Shown: one piece after another, positions 1 through 21,805 of the stretch
Layout of the letters: each line of letters begins with the position of its first letter
How positions within the stretch are numbered: position 1 is the first letter of the stretch
From: Kryptolebias marmoratus
Taxonomy: Eukaryota; Chordata; Actinopteri; Cyprinodontiformes; Rivulidae
DNA length: 64,000 bases
Direction: 5' to 3'
Assembly: GCF_001649575.2 (NCBI RefSeq)
Contig: NC_051444.1
Span: forward strand, 18,727,431 to 18,791,430
Notes under the pieces: generated by a model
The model's input: the letters and a program-made list of their open reading frames with translations, nothing else
Told to the model about the DNA's origin: nothing
Database searches by the model: none
Position numbers and translations under genes: made by a program

Positions 1-1287
1 CTCATAGTCGATTTTTGGTGACTAACCCAAATGTTTTTTTTAGTCTACAGCAAAAGTAAAGGAACTGGCCTCACTGTTCCAACACTTTGAGAGGGGAGTG
101 CTGCAGCCATCTTTGTGGTGGCTGAGGTCGATTAGCTGTTTCAGGTTGACTCTAAATCACTTGTAGATGTACTTCCAATGATTTTTGGAAACTTTCACTC
201 AAATCTGTCCAGTGGTTTATGAGTAAAGCAGTGTAAATACTAGGAATATGTAGCTTTTATCAATTTGTTACAATGTTCTGCAGGGAAAACTTGGGGGTCA
301 GGGTCCTGGCATGGTACTTTGACACATACCACTGGCCTAAACACAATCACAGACCAAGCTCGGGCCTCTAGGGTAAGGGGACTGCCTAACAGCTGTGGGC
401 CCCACCAGGATATTTATAGTTTGTGGTGCCCACATGTGGTTTCACTGGGCAAACATGAGAGGCAGTCCTCCAAGCTCCCTCAGTAATAAGGACTACAACT
501 AACCACAAGTCGGTGTGTGCAGCTGTCTGGGTGTGCACTCGTGACTGAGTGGAAACTACTCTACAACGATGCGTGTGTGAGGATGAGGATGCACCAGTAT
601 ATTAATATAGACCAATATTTTGAGAAGTTATTCAGTTATTGGAAGGGAGTCATACCCGTCTGTGTTTGTTCTGGAGGTTTGCTTTAATAATTTTCAATCG
701 ATTTGACGTTTAATCCCGCACGCACAGATTAATCTCAACTAAAACTAATAATTTAGTCAAACAACCTGAAATGGACGAACGCCTTTCAACAAGTGGCAGC
801 GATTTGCCATTCAGATCACATTGGGCAAGGCTTTATTTCATCTGTGGGAAAATAAACAAGCAAAAACTAAGAGGAGGCTAAAAGGAACTATGTCAAATCC
901 CTAAATTTCAGGGGTTTATAATTTCATCTGAAAGATGCAATAACTCTGTACTGAATTGTTTTTTCCCTGCCACCTTTTCCCACAGATCAATATCGGTAGT
1001 GGCTTTTGCTTTGCCACAAAGGGCACAGGGATGACACCCTGATCTAATTCCCAAGCCATAAATCATTCATTGCCAGCAGGTATACAGAGTCAGAGCTGTC
1101 AGGGAAGAAGGCTGAGCTCTGACCTCTTCCTGCTGGGAACAGAAACATCCTCTTGTTTCAGTCTGTCCTCTAAGATCAGCCTGAATTCACTGGAAGCTGA
1201 AAGAACACGTGATGCTCATCTAAACACTATTAATTATCCCTCTAACTCGCCTTTTTGTTTTCAATCTGTCTCCATATGTGTCCTCAG
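1..1287. other. Flank or intron upstream of rnf182
   Basis: No coding exon was recognised here. The sequence ends in a good 3' splice site: a pyrimidine-rich stretch followed by TCCTCAG at 1281-1287. The rnf182 coding exon therefore probably follows a non-coding 5' exon located in this interval or left of the window. Positions about 85-230 resemble a dispersed fish repeat, listed separately. A moderately GC-rich stretch at 270-480 shows no supportable gene. Confidence 0.5.
85..230. repeat. Dispersed repeat fragment, sharing blocks with 55068-55200
   Basis: This stretch shares short blocks in the same order with 55068-55200: a 'gccatctt'-like block, a TTGTAGA..CCAATGA block and GTGGTTTATGAG. 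Two diverged copies of one dispersed element is the simplest reading. The family cannot be named from the sequence alone. Confidence 0.35.
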
Positions 1288-1290
1288 AAC

Positions 1291-1305
1291 ATGACTCGAA
1301 GATGA
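1291..1305 (+). promoter_or_regulatory. Four-codon upstream ORF overlapping the rnf182 start
   Basis: Just inside the predicted exon, ATG ACT CGA AGA TGA starts at 1291 and stops at 1303-1305. The stop overlaps the rnf182 start codon (1302-1304) in the arrangement ATGA. The uORF would be present in any mRNA using the 1287 splice acceptor. ATGA overlaps of this kind can permit termination-reinitiation, so a translational effect is plausible but inferred. Confidence 0.5.
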
Positions 1306-2033
1306 GCTGCCCTCAGACTACGTTAGAAGAGAAAGACTGTCCTCCCCCGGAGGAGTTGGAGTGTAAAATCTGTTACCAGCGCTACAATGTTCACAACCGG
1401 AAGCCTAAGATCCTGGACTGCCTTCATCGGGTGTGCGCCCGATGCCTCATTAAGATCCTGGACGTCGCTGACGGAGCAGGCTGCATTCCCTGCCCCTTTT
1501 GCCGGCACCAAACTGAAATCACGGAGTACCAGGTCTCCGCTCTGCCCGATGACGTGAACGTCATGTCCCACTTGGCAATGCGGGACAAGTCCAGTAGCTT
1601 TGACCAGAACAGGGAGGTGGTCCTGACCCCGAAGAGTTTCTCCTCCACCAGCCCGTCCTGTGACTCCTCCAACTGCCTGGTCATCACCATCATGGAGGTT
1701 CAGAGGGACTCGCAGCGCTCCCCAAGCCGGAATGGCAGCTCCAACGTCTACGCTGAGCAGAGCCTGGACTCCGTGTCGATAGGCTCGAACGGGCCCGCTG
1801 ATCACGATGCCTTGTCTAAGTTCTGTAATCACGTCCCACGCATCTTGGTCTGGCTGCTGGGCTTCTTATATTTTGGCTCGCTGCCTCTAGGAATCTACCT
1901 GCTAGTGATCCAGAGAGTAACTCTGGGAATTGTATGTGTTAGTTTAGTGCCATCGAGTCTGACAGTTTGCTTAGTTTATGGGTTTTGCCAGTGCCTGTGT
2001 CAGGGTATGTGTGACTGCTTCGCCAGGGGCTGA
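1302..2033 (+). CDS. rnf182: E3 ubiquitin-protein ligase RNF182 (membrane RING finger)
   Basis: This intact 243-residue single-exon reading frame matches RNF182 (human 247 aa) throughout. An N-terminal C3HC4 RING begins at C21-K-I-C24, continues through C40, H42, C45 and C48, and ends with C64-P-F-C67. A middle region contains the near-invariant SNCLVITIMEVQR. The C-terminus has two membrane segments, about residues 181-203 and 206-228, the second followed by a Cys-rich tail (GFCQCLCQ). In the family, RNF182 is an E2-dependent ubiquitin ligase of intracellular membranes, reported to act on the V-ATPase subunit ATP6V0C. The start is the first in-frame ATG after the splice acceptor at 1287; in-frame codons further upstream lie in the intron. 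The gene is convergent with cep89. Paralogous RNF182-like proteins exist, so the orthology call rests on the long shared central and C-terminal motifs. Confidence 0.93.
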   Translation: MSCPQTTLEEKDCPPPEELECKICYQRYNVHNRKPKILDCLHRVCARCLIKILDVADGAGCIPCPFCRHQTEITEYQVSALPDDVNVMSHLAMRDKSSSFDQNREVVLTPKSFSSTSPSCDSSNCLVITIMEVQRDSQRSPSRNGSSNVYAEQSLDSVSIGSNGPADHDALSKFCNHVPRILVWLLGFLYFGSLPLGIYLLVIQRVTLGIVCVSLVPSSLTVCLVYGFCQCLCQGMCDCFARG

Positions 2034-2195
2034 TAGGATGATAACTGGTTGCTCCAGCGTCAGGGAAAGAGTCAGCTTCAGAAAAACAAGGAGGTGGTGT
2101 GTTCTGTGGATCGACAAAAAAAGCCTTAAGTTGAGAATAACTTCCTCCTCTGCACTGGCTTAGTAACAAGCCCAGCAGGCAGCTGTCATCATGCA

Positions 2196-2201
2196 AATAA
2201 A
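2196..2201 (+). terminator. Proximal poly(A) signal of rnf182
   Basis: A canonical AATAAA lies 163 bp past the rnf182 stop codon. It is the first such signal downstream of the gene. Confidence 0.45.
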
Positions 2202-3961
2202 GGGCCAGTCAGATGGAATAAGAAGACTCTTCAGTCATGTGCTGTGCTTTCTTTCTTATGCCTACTCCTGCTGCAGCTCAGACTCCAGCTCGGCCGAGAG
2301 GAACAGAGCCGCGCCGAGCTCAGTCAATGGTAGGAGCCCGCAGCACACGTACCTACAACCCTGTGATGTATGTTTGTGATCTTTAACTGTTCTGTGTTTG
2401 CATTTGCCCTGGTCGAACATAGCGTTTAAGGGCGGGGCCGTTAATATCACACCAAGTAAAAACTTGAAAGTTTAGCTTTCGGAATGACAGGCCAAACCAT
2501 AACTGGATCCACATTTATCAACTCTGTGCTCAAACATCAGTCCTGAATGTAAACATCCAGTGGTGAGTACGTCAGTAAGTACTAATTTAGAACAAGATGT
2601 ATGTAGAGACATTTTAAAATTTTAAATAAGAATTGCTGCACAAATTCAATTTAAACCGACAAACTGGACTTATAATGTAAAGAAAATACTTAGTTAACAT
2701 CTACAGTACTTTTAGTTAGTCAGGCTAGGAAGTAATTACATAATCAAACCTAAATAATTCCTAGATAATTATTGATTGCCAGTAACAAAGGTCTTGTTTG
2801 TTCTCACTTCTATAATTTGTAAATGATTAAGTGCTCATCAGGGTGTGAGGCTGATGGATTATACGGACTGTGACGTGTCAATTTCAGCCAATTAAATTAA
2901 ACTTTACGTTAAAATGAGATCCAGACAAAGTATTTTTTACAGGATAACAAAAATATAGGTGGATTGTTTTTAACTTCAAATCCAAAAACAATTTAAGAAT
3001 TATTTCACTAAGTACAAAGCACAAACGTATTGTTACTTTTGCTTTTCTCGCTCTCTGCCATATTCCATACATTCAGCCCCTGAGCTGAATCAGTTTGGTT
3101 TTTGTGACACAATAAGCTTCGTAAGCTTCACAAGTTCTCCACGACGCTCAGGCTTTTCCTCCGTGTTTCAGAGAGTTGTTTTCATTCATTTTCACACATT
3201 TTGTTGTGCCAAAGTTGTCCTTTGAGGCGTTGTGAATGAATGCTGTTAAACACAACAGACATAATTGGCATTTCCAGCAGAGAAAAGCTTCAGGCTGTGA
3301 AGTTAATTTACAAACACGTTTCATTACATAACCTGGACTTACTCTGCTCACGAGCAGGGTGGTTTTCAATTAGTCAGTGGAGCCAAACATGTGCCAAACC
3401 CAGCTTTTCTCTCCTCACATGTATTTAATCCAGGAGTCAGTTTAGACCCTCTGAGTACAATGGTGATAATTAGGAATGACCTGGAATAACATATATAGAT
3501 ATATCTAACATATTATTCAGTTAAAAGAAGGAAGAGTATTTTTCATCAAAATGCAAATGTAGTATTTTGGGATATTTGATGACAAAGCCTGGATGTATAA
3601 CAATAATGTAGCTGGTTCTCTGAATGTTGAACTTGACACGCACAAATCAAACTCGATATCTGACAGAGATGTGATTGGTTTGCAAGTGCGTTAAGGAAGG
3701 TTTGTAAACAAAGTAATATCCATTTGAATTTTAAGATCTAAAGGTTCCCACCTGCATTAAAACAAGGCAATCATTGTTCTTTCACTTTGTCGGTGGTTTT
3801 AATATTGTGGCTGATTGCTCTGTTCTGCACATTTCTACGTTAACTTCTTTTTGTTCCGCTTTCTCTGCCCGTCTTTGGACCCACATGTTCTGTTTCCTCG
3901 TGTTTCCACGACATGATTTCCGCTGAGTAACACACAACTAATTGATGCTACGAGACAATGA

Positions 3962-3967
3962 AATAAA
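3962..3967 (+). terminator. Distal poly(A) signal of rnf182
   Basis: A canonical AATAAA is followed within about 30 bp by a GT/T-rich element, the usual make-up of a cleavage site. It is a candidate for a long 3' UTR isoform. Confidence 0.4.
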
Positions 3968-5154
3968 TTGAATTATTTTCAATACGAAGCTCGTGTCTTT
4001 GATTCTTCGCCCACCGCCGTCCACTTCTGTCTGATTGAATAAGAGAATATTACATACAGTGTAATCAAGGTTACTGCAATTAGGAAGGATTGTAAACACT
4101 GAAAACATGTCACTGTTAAAAAATCAATACGACCGAGAGCAGAGAGAGCTTATCTGAAATTTCACAGAGAACAACAGCTGTTGTGTTTTCTACAAGTGTG
4201 TCTTATAGCTCCAAGTCAATGTTTCTGTAAGTTGTTATGGCAGCTACTGACCAGAGTTTCTTAATGTTTTGGGGTTTTTTTTTTCAACAAACCTGCTGGT
4301 ATGATGGTCTGACTGCACAAATCTGCTGACTGGTGAGAATAAGTAAGACATACGGCAATATTTTCTCTTACAGTTCATGACAAAAAGGTAGAATGACAGA
4401 TGTGGGATTTGGCAAAGCAAAAAATTAAACTCTCATGTGTTTGTTTCCAGGACTATGGCTGACGAAAGAAGTCATAAGGTGCTGAGGCTGCTTTATACAG
4501 AAAAAAACAGAATAAGAAAACAGCAACAACACTAAAAAAAAGACACCAGCAGATCAGAGAGGAGATAAAAAAAAATTCATTTTCTGCCCGAATTCCCATG
4601 ATTTGTTAAAAACAGTGTTTCCAGTTACATGTCGCCTCTGCTAGTCCAACCGTCTGATATCTACTGTTCAGGATCCTGCCTTTCTGGCAAGCTTACCCCA
4701 AACCCTCTCTTTCCCTAAACATATGTCTAAAAAACCCAAAAAAGTGCTCGACATATGAGATGACTTGGAGTACAGAGGAACCCTGCCGAGATTTCAGCAC
4801 AGGAACCATTTCTCTCTCTCTCTCTTTGAAAAATATTCCAATTAGCACAGTAAATGGGGTAATTTTTCAGGGACATTTAGTGCTGACAGGGAACTTTTGA
4901 CCACCCTTAATAGCATAAAAGCACAATTAGCGGATCCGGAGGTAAGTGGAGAATGGTTTGTTTCTTCAATAGTGATCACAAATGTGGGAGGAGAAGTTTC
5001 TACATAGAGTAGAAGGAATAATAATTCGATGTACTGATTACATATAGAATAAAAAGGTAACTGAAAAAGGAGAGAAATCCTAAACTTGGGAAGAACTCAT
5101 CAGGTGCTCACAGCCTGCAGGTGGGTCATTCACACCTGTGACCTGCATATACTC

Positions 5155-5748
5155 ACAGTCTCTGCTCTAATTCATCCCAAAGGTGTTCTGTTGGGTTGAG
5201 GTCAGGACTCTGTGCAGGCCAGTCAAGTTCTTCCTCAGCAAACTCCCATCATCCATGTCTTTATGGACCTTGCTTTGTACTCTGGTGCGAAGCCATGTTG
5301 GAACAAGAAGGGGTTGTCCCCAAACTGTTCCCACAAAGTTGGGAGCATGAAACTGTCCGAAACGTCTTGGTATGATAAAGCATTTAGAGTTCCTTTCACT
5401 GGATGTACGCAGCTGAGCCCAACTCCTGAAAAACAACCCCACACCATAATCCTCCCTCCACCAAAGTTTACATTTCGCACAATGCAGTCAGGCAAGCACC
5501 GTTCTCCTGGAAGCAGACAAACCCAGACTCGTCCATCAGATTGTCAGACAAGGAAGGAAACATCCTATCACAGCACCACGCTGGAATTCACTGAGCTCCT
5601 GAGAGCGACCCATTCTTTCACAAATGTTTGTAGAAGCAGTCTGCATGCCTAGCTGCTTGATTTTATACACCTGTGGCCATGGAAGTGATCGGAACACCTG
5701 AATTCAATGATTTAAATGGGTTACTGAATACTTCTGGCAATGTAGTAC
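5155..5748 (-). mobile_element. Internally deleted Tc1/mariner-family transposon
   Basis: Minus-strand translation gives blocks typical of fish Tc1-like transposases: MDESGF (first catalytic Asp, near 5530), GGGRIMVWGCFSG (about 5450-5495), LPTLWEQFGDNPFLFQH and, after a frameshift near 5245-5255, ELDWPAQSPDLNPTEHLWDELEQ. In family members the second catalytic Asp follows 'FLFQH'; here it is Gly (FLFQHGFAP), so the enzyme would be dead even without the frameshift. About 190 bp beyond the MDESGF block the element ends in a Tc1-like terminus (about 5660-5748). The N-terminal helix-turn-helix region is missing, with the deletion junction near 5550-5562. The left terminus (3' of the transposase) is not recognisable and appears truncated. 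Confidence 0.85.
5180..5590 (-). pseudogene. Tc1-like transposase remnant, catalytic core only
   Basis: This is the coding relic of the surrounding element. It keeps the first catalytic Asp (MDESGF) and the final acidic block (SPDLNPTEHLWDELE). The middle Asp is Gly, an indel shifts frame near 5250, and the N-terminal DNA-binding domain is gone. It is non-functional. Confidence 0.85.
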
Positions 5749-8136
5749 ATTTATAAATGCACTAAATAATTTTTTTTTTACCATTTATTGTACACTACCA
5801 GCTAAAAAAATCTGTAATCACAAGGATGTCTTTCTTGTTTTTTTTAAGAATGCATTTGCACATGAGACAAACAGATATAAAAGTGGACACTGACGTCTTT
5901 GAAATGGTGCAGTCGTACAGCTCAAATTGTAGATCCGAGAAGAGCAAGCTTGCAAGAAAGTCGACAACTCAAAGAGAAATTGTCGGAAATGACTTCCTTT
6001 TATTCAATGCAGCTGCTTTCATCTGAGACTTTCCGAAGACGTCTGTCTCGGCAGAGAGAAAGTCCCCGATAAGAGCGCCGCCTGGGTGGACGGCGTCTCG
6101 TCTTGTTGCAGGACGTCGGGCCGCGAAGATTAGAGGAAGTGATTTACTCGGAGAGAAAAGATAAATAAAATCCCTAAACATTTCTGAATTCATGTTGCTG
6201 CTGCCACCGTCTGTTCCTCCATCAGTTCAGATGACTGAGTCGCCATCAAAAGCAGCTGTAATTTTCAATCACTCTCCCTCACGTCTCCTTTTCTTTCACT
6301 CTTCCTGCTGGTGTGTTCATGTTGAAGCACAGCTCCTGTGTTTCAGGATGAAACCAACTGTTGGGGGATCTTTTTGTCTTTAGTTCGATCAATTTTGTGG
6401 CATGTCCCGGCTTGGCTTAATCCTGAAACCTTCTTATTTTCCATTTTCTATTTTCTTTCAACACTGTGGCAGAGGACATTTTTCTTCAAACATCTGCAAT
6501 TTCTCTGTCATGTTATGTCGTACAGTCTTCACTTTCAGGTTTTAGCTGCAGTCTTAACAGATTAAAGGAGAGTGACATGACAGCTGCCCTTTAGGTGCGA
6601 AAATGGCGTGTAAAAGTCAACAGGTTGTACAATCACTGTTCACATAATGTCAGTAAACATAACGATTTTAGTCGGGGAGGTTACACACCTCAGTACAGGG
6701 ATTATTGATTATTATCATCTTTAAAAAACACAAAAGTGTAAATGAATAAATTCTTCTTTTTTTGTGTTTATCTTTTAACTTCAAATTTATATCCAGTGAC
6801 TTCTCAAATAAAGACGATCCTAAAACCTAAAATCAACCAGTTTTATATTTTTTATTCCTGCTTCATCAGTAGAAAATAGGAAAACTGTTTTTTTTTTAAG
6901 ATAATTGAATTTTTACTAAGTAATATGCAAATAATTACTTTTGACTGGTAAATCGCTTCTTTAAGTCAGTTTTTTTCTTTAGAGCTTGCTGTTTTCAGTG
7001 AATGCTAATTAAATATGCTGCATTTAAAAAAGCTTTTAAAGGACTGTAATAATTTTTTTTACATTAAATGAAAAACAATCATTGTGAGGTCATTTTACCT
7101 GAAGTTAATTCCTGTTTCGCTGCCAAGAGTTCGTCAGTAGGACAAGTTAAATCAACACGACGCTACAGATAATTTCAGTGCGCCTTACCGTGGGGATTCA
7201 GTAAAACAGACTGTAAATTATTAGGACCAAATTACAGCGCAGGACCATCCAAGAACAGGAAAAGTGAGATTAGACACACAAACACTTGCTTTTCTTTAAG
7301 CTTCACCATTTTAAAGTCATGTCTGTTTGATAAAATGACTGTTTTTTTTTCTCTGCATATCTGCAAACAAAATCCATACGTTTTGTTTAAAATGCTTGTG
7401 GGAACATTTCCTACAGACAAAACAGCTCAATAACTATGTTTGTGACAAAAAAACTGACTCCACCGGCAGAGACGGCAACATTAAAAGATACGAACAAAGA
7501 AAAGTGACAGCAGCACAAACCCAAATTACCCATAATAACAGACTCATTTGTTCTTATACACAAGTATCTTTATGTTTGTGTTTGTTTATATTGAAAATAA
7601 TGTATGAAGTTTATTCTGAAGCTGCAAAAATACCAGAATTCGATGAAATCAGACCGAGAGGCATGACTCTGAGACGCCATCAGTTTGGCTTTTTGTTGCC
7701 GGTCGGCTCATTGATTGAAGCAGAGCGAGATGATCAATGGGAACTACACTTTAAGATTATTTTCAACAAAATGGAAAAAAAGGGGGGGGCTTCAGTTTGA
7801 CAAGCAGAGATTCCTGCTGGACCCAGAAGTAGATTTTAAAATGAGCCGACATACGGGGTGAGGATGAAGTTAACCTGCACACCACAGGGCAGCGTAGCCT
7901 CGGGGCAACGAGCTCGAGGCAGACTAATCTCTTGTTTGGAGCAGAAAATGTGGAAACTGTTGAGTTCATGTCTGATTTTTTTTTTATCATTTTTGAAAGA
8001 TTATAAGAGGCAAACTAAAGCCACTTGTATATGAGTGAGCAAGCTAGAAGATCCGGAAGCATAGTTACTGTCTAATGAATGGACTGTTTCAGAACTAAAA
8101 CAAACACGTACGATAAAAAAAAAAAAAGGAGCTTAC

Positions 8137-18784
<10,648 letters not shown>

Positions 18785-19076
18785 GGTGAAACAGTCTTCA
18801 CTCGTCGGAGCTTGCTAAAGTTGATCTAAAGTTTCCGTTTAAGCAAACAGCCCGACTTTCTTTGGCCGATCATTTTTGGTCAAACTCCATTAGAAATGCC
18901 GACATGCCATCTTATCATTGTCGTAAGATTTTTTTTTTAATGTTTTATTTTTTCCTGTAATTTACAACAATAGTTCACGAGTGGAAAGCTAACTAAATCA
19001 GAGTCTGACGGCTTTCGCACAGTTGGTTTCCAGACGCTGGACGACAGTAGGGAACATCAGTACAAAAGTAATTCTG

Positions 19077-19105
19077 ATTGGTTTGGCTCCTCAAATTCAG
19101 CCAAT
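19077..19105. promoter_or_regulatory. Paired inverted CCAAT boxes
   Basis: ATTGG at 19077-19081 and CCAAT at 19101-19105 are NF-Y-type boxes in opposite orientation 24 bp apart, about 300 bp upstream of the cep89 ATG. This is an inference from motif match and placement. Confidence 0.4.
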
Positions 19106-19119
19106 CAGAGGCTGTTTTA

Positions 19120-19133
19120 ATTTCCTTAGCAAC
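19120..19133. promoter_or_regulatory. RFX X-box-like motif upstream of cep89
   Basis: ATTTCCTTAGCAAC fits the X-box pattern RYYNYY-N2-RRNRAC bound by RFX factors, which control many ciliary genes. A further half-site (GGCAAC) lies at 19147-19152. It is 336 bp upstream of the start codon of cep89, a ciliary-appendage gene. Confidence 0.45.
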
Positions 19134-19226
19134 GATGTCTCTACATGGCAACAGCTTGTCCGACAGGGGGCGATTGCGTCCTATTTATTAAACCTAACCA
19201 TGATACACTTAGTCAAGCAAACTAGC

Positions 19227-19227
<1 letters not shown>

Positions 19228-19266
<39 letters not shown>
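19228..19266. repeat. (AT)n microsatellite
   Basis: An uninterrupted TA/AT run of about 38 bp lies in the spacer upstream of cep89. Confidence 0.95.
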
Positions 19267-19268
<2 letters not shown>

Positions 19269-19798
19269 ATTTAATAACACAACTTAAGTTTTCATCTAGA
19301 CTTTTACACTAAATTGATAGATAAAACATGGTTTTCTTTGAAATATATTTTACCTGTTCTGCCCCAACTATAACAACTGACTGAATGTCTTACTAAAAAT
19401 TAGAATTTGGCTCTCAAAAAAAAGAAAAATTAAAGTAATTTTGCTCAACTTTAATGCTATGAGAATTACATCAGTATATTACATCATGGCAAAAACAACA
19501 TATATAAAGATAAAAAGACAAATACCCATAAATTGCACATAAATGAATGACAAGGTTTGAAAAAGGAGTCAAACATAATCCCATATTTCTGTTCGGTCTG
19601 TGTGATGATGGATTAAGTTATCATGTGGTACCAGTCAGATTTAAGGGGGGAGAGAAAAGTTGAAAACACCAGCATCAACGTGGTGTGTTGATTCAGTGTG
19701 GGCGGTGGTCAAACTTCATTCCAGACATTTCCTACCTGCTTAACCTCATCGAGACAAAACCTGGTAAATATTAAAGAAAGCCAATCTCGCCTCCTTTG

Positions 19799-19814
19799 TT
19801 TATTCTGTTTTATT
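19799..19814 (-). terminator. Tandem poly(A) signals of rhpn2
   Basis: On the minus strand AATAAA occurs at 19814-19809 and again at 19804-19799. They are the best candidates for rhpn2 3' end formation, implying a 3' UTR of about 1.7 kb. Confidence 0.5.
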
Positions 19815-21538
19815 TAAGTGTACATACATGACAAAAGGTTTAACAATGAACACCTATGCAGCACAAAGCGCAGAAAAAGGCCAGGCTGAAAGATTTACAA
19901 GAACCCATAACCATTCTCATGCGCACCAAGGGATTTAGAAGCACTAGGCACTGCGGCATGAACGAAAAGTAGTGTTGTGTCCATCCTCTGCATAGGTACA
20001 CACACACACACATTTAGCACAACACAAAGCAACCAATGTACACTAAGACAGTGACATTGTTCCTTATGATTTAAGATAAATGGCACATGTGTAAACAAAG
20101 ACGGTAAAGAATATTGCATTTTCTCAGTGTAGCCGTTTAAAAACATGTACAATTTTAAAATGGTTCATGTAGAAGTACACAAGTTTTCCAAAGATAAAAG
20201 CAATGCTAAGAAAATACATTCCTCCAAAAGACCGAGAAGTTCACCGTGTAACAATTTATACCTTCAACTAGCGCTAAAATCTAAATCTTACAAGTATATA
20301 TATTTGTGGTTTTTTTTATTACATAAATAATTTGATTATCAAATGAATAAGTATCTACTTTGTAGATAATAAAATAGTCCAACACTGTAAAGTGTCAGGA
20401 AAATGCAAGAAGTGGCTAGCTTTAAGACGAGTAGAAACCGAAGCTGTCCAAGAGTGATGCATGAAGCTCATCAGCGTGCTCACATTCTTCCCTTCTAGTG
20501 TAAGATTATTTTTTGACTACATGTGACGCACTTTAACAACTAATCCAACAAACAAACAAACAACAAAAACAAACAAGGCAGGTAACGCAAGTCAGAAAGA
20601 CATATGGCAACACGTGGGGCCGGGGCAAGGGTGGTAAAATAAAACTAAATACAAATATTTCCATTTATGCTGTGTCCCAGACATGGCACGGCGCTATAGC
20701 ACTAATCCTCAAAGGCCGACTGATACACACACACACACACACACAACGACAGCAACACATGAACAAGGTGTAATTATAAGATTTAGCAGCTCATAGGATA
20801 TTGCAATCAGCAACTCTTTCTAGGAAAAAAAAAAAGGTTCACAGCACAGTTTGTTCTTCCCTCAATCACTCTTTAGCATTTTTGCAAGAAAGTTTATTAA
20901 AAAAGGTAAATATATATTTAGAAATTACATGACTGTCTACCTCCAGCAACAAATATTGCGACCATGATCCTTCGTTTATACAATATTAAAGAGACACGAA
21001 TTACTCCGACCTCTTTTCACTGCAATAAAAATCACCTTGTTGCAGTAGAGCAGACACCAACACTGAGTGTCCTTCCATCATTTAGTTTTCTTCTCTTTCT
21101 TTGACAGGAGTGTTTCTTCTAAAAAAACAAAACAAAACCCACTGAGCTGTGTGATGGGTGTAGAATGAGAACTGGTATTTCCCCCCTCGTGTGCTATGCT
21201 GTACGCATACTGGAATGATACAGAAGGATTTTTAAGCCTCTTGCTTGATGTTCAGCTCAGCTTCGCTAAGCAACAGAACTGTTCTTGGACGGTGCCCGAG
21301 TAGCAGCACGGGCACCCGTGTGCAGTATTTGGTCCAGTGATTTTTAAAATTTATTTATTAATTTTTTTTTGTTTTAATAGCAGCTGGCAACAGTTATGCT
21401 GGTGACCTGCAAGCTCCAGTATAATCAGTACTGCTGACCCGGTGGAAACACCAACACTGTGCTACAGCGGGTCCAGTATGGGTACAGCCAAGTACTGCAT
21501 ACAGACTGTACATGCACTGCCCAGTTTCTGCAGCCGGC
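19815..21538 (-). other. Probable rhpn2 3' UTR
   Basis: This AT-rich sequence has no coding potential. It runs from the rhpn2 stop codon to the poly(A) signals and contains a CA repeat (20724-20745) and a smaller one near 19999. The boundaries are inferred, not observed. Confidence 0.5.
20724..20745. repeat. (AC)n microsatellite
   Basis: An AC run of about 22 bp lies in the inferred rhpn2 3' UTR. Confidence 0.9.
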
Positions 21539-21805
21539 TCAGTGGAAGCTGCCGTCATTGTTGTAGGAGCTGGAGCTCGGGAAGGTGGGGATGGGCTTGT
21601 TCCAGGGCAGGGTACCGTGCTGGTCCACTGTGGGCAGGCTCAGGGTGCTGGCGCTTTTGTTCTTGTTCTTCAGACCCCAGCTCAGGAACGACGACTTCTT
21701 GGTTACTTTGCGGGACTTTGGAGTCTTTTCTTCGTCGTCGTAAGCCAGGCAAATCATGGAGTAGGTTTTAGGCAGGTTTCCGGAAAAGGTGGCACTCTTG
21801 GTTGG
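21539..21805 (-). CDS. rhpn2: rhpn2 coding exon 15 (C-terminal tail, stop)
   Basis: The exon encodes [20 protein letters not shown] through SYNNDGSFH, then TGA at 21541-21539. It matches the human tail ([27 protein letters not shown]) and gives a total length within one residue of human. Confidence 0.96.
   Translation of the reverse strand, partial: PTKSATFSGNLPKTYSMICLAYDDEEKTPKSRKVTKKSSFLSWGLKNKNKSASTLSLPTVDQHGTLPWNKPIPTFPSSSSYNNDGSFH

Larger units (their letters stand above)
2034..3980 (+). other. Probable rnf182 3' UTR and downstream flank
   Basis: There is no supportable coding sequence here. Two polyadenylation signals (AATAAA) stand out. One is at 2196-2201, 163 bp after the stop, and one at 3962-3967, the latter followed by a T/GT-rich stretch. 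The 3' UTR may therefore exist in short and long forms. The antisense strand was inspected for the missing cep89 C-terminal exons and none was convincing. Confidence 0.45.
3981..8136. other. Interval between rnf182 and the last recognised cep89 exon
   Basis: This AT-rich DNA has no recognised coding exon. It contains the Tc1 remnant (5155-5748). A small GC-rich patch at 6040-6135 has an open minus-strand frame, but no clean match to CEP89. The interval should hold the cep89 C-terminal exons (about 120 residues in mammals) if that gene were complete and ended before rnf182. I looked for a Gln/Glu-rich coiled-coil exon on the minus strand and found none. Confidence 0.5.
18785..19780. other. Intergenic spacer: cep89 5' region and rhpn2 3' flank
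   Basis: No coding sequence was recognised in this ~1 kb between the cep89 start and the rhpn2 poly(A) signals. It should hold the cep89 promoter. CCAAT-type boxes in both orientations (19077-19081 and 19101-19105) and an X-box (19120-19133) are clustered. The human neighbour FAAP24, which sits beside CEP89 in mammals, is not present. Confidence 0.6.

Noticed and set aside
1084..1203. Minus-strand frame SSEFRLILEDRLKQE.. after a good acceptor as a cep89 tail
   Set aside because: Weak, short similarity. It would require rnf182 to be nested in cep89 and an additional undiscovered exon; kept only as a possibility.
1323..1832. 169-codon open frame on the minus strand
   Set aside because: It is the antisense shadow of rnf182, with no recognisable protein and no splice context.
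5212..5652. 146-codon plus-strand open frame
   Set aside because: It is antisense to the Tc1 transposase remnant.
6040..6135. GC-rich patch with an open minus-strand frame as a cep89 terminal exon
   Set aside because: No convincing residue match to the CEP89 tail. The possible acceptor (CTCCGAG) cannot be tied in phase to exon 16 without another missing exon.
7396..7800. 134-codon open frame on the plus strand
   Set aside because: AT-rich, no domain, compositionally like the surrounding DNA, and antisense to the expected cep89 region; most likely chance.
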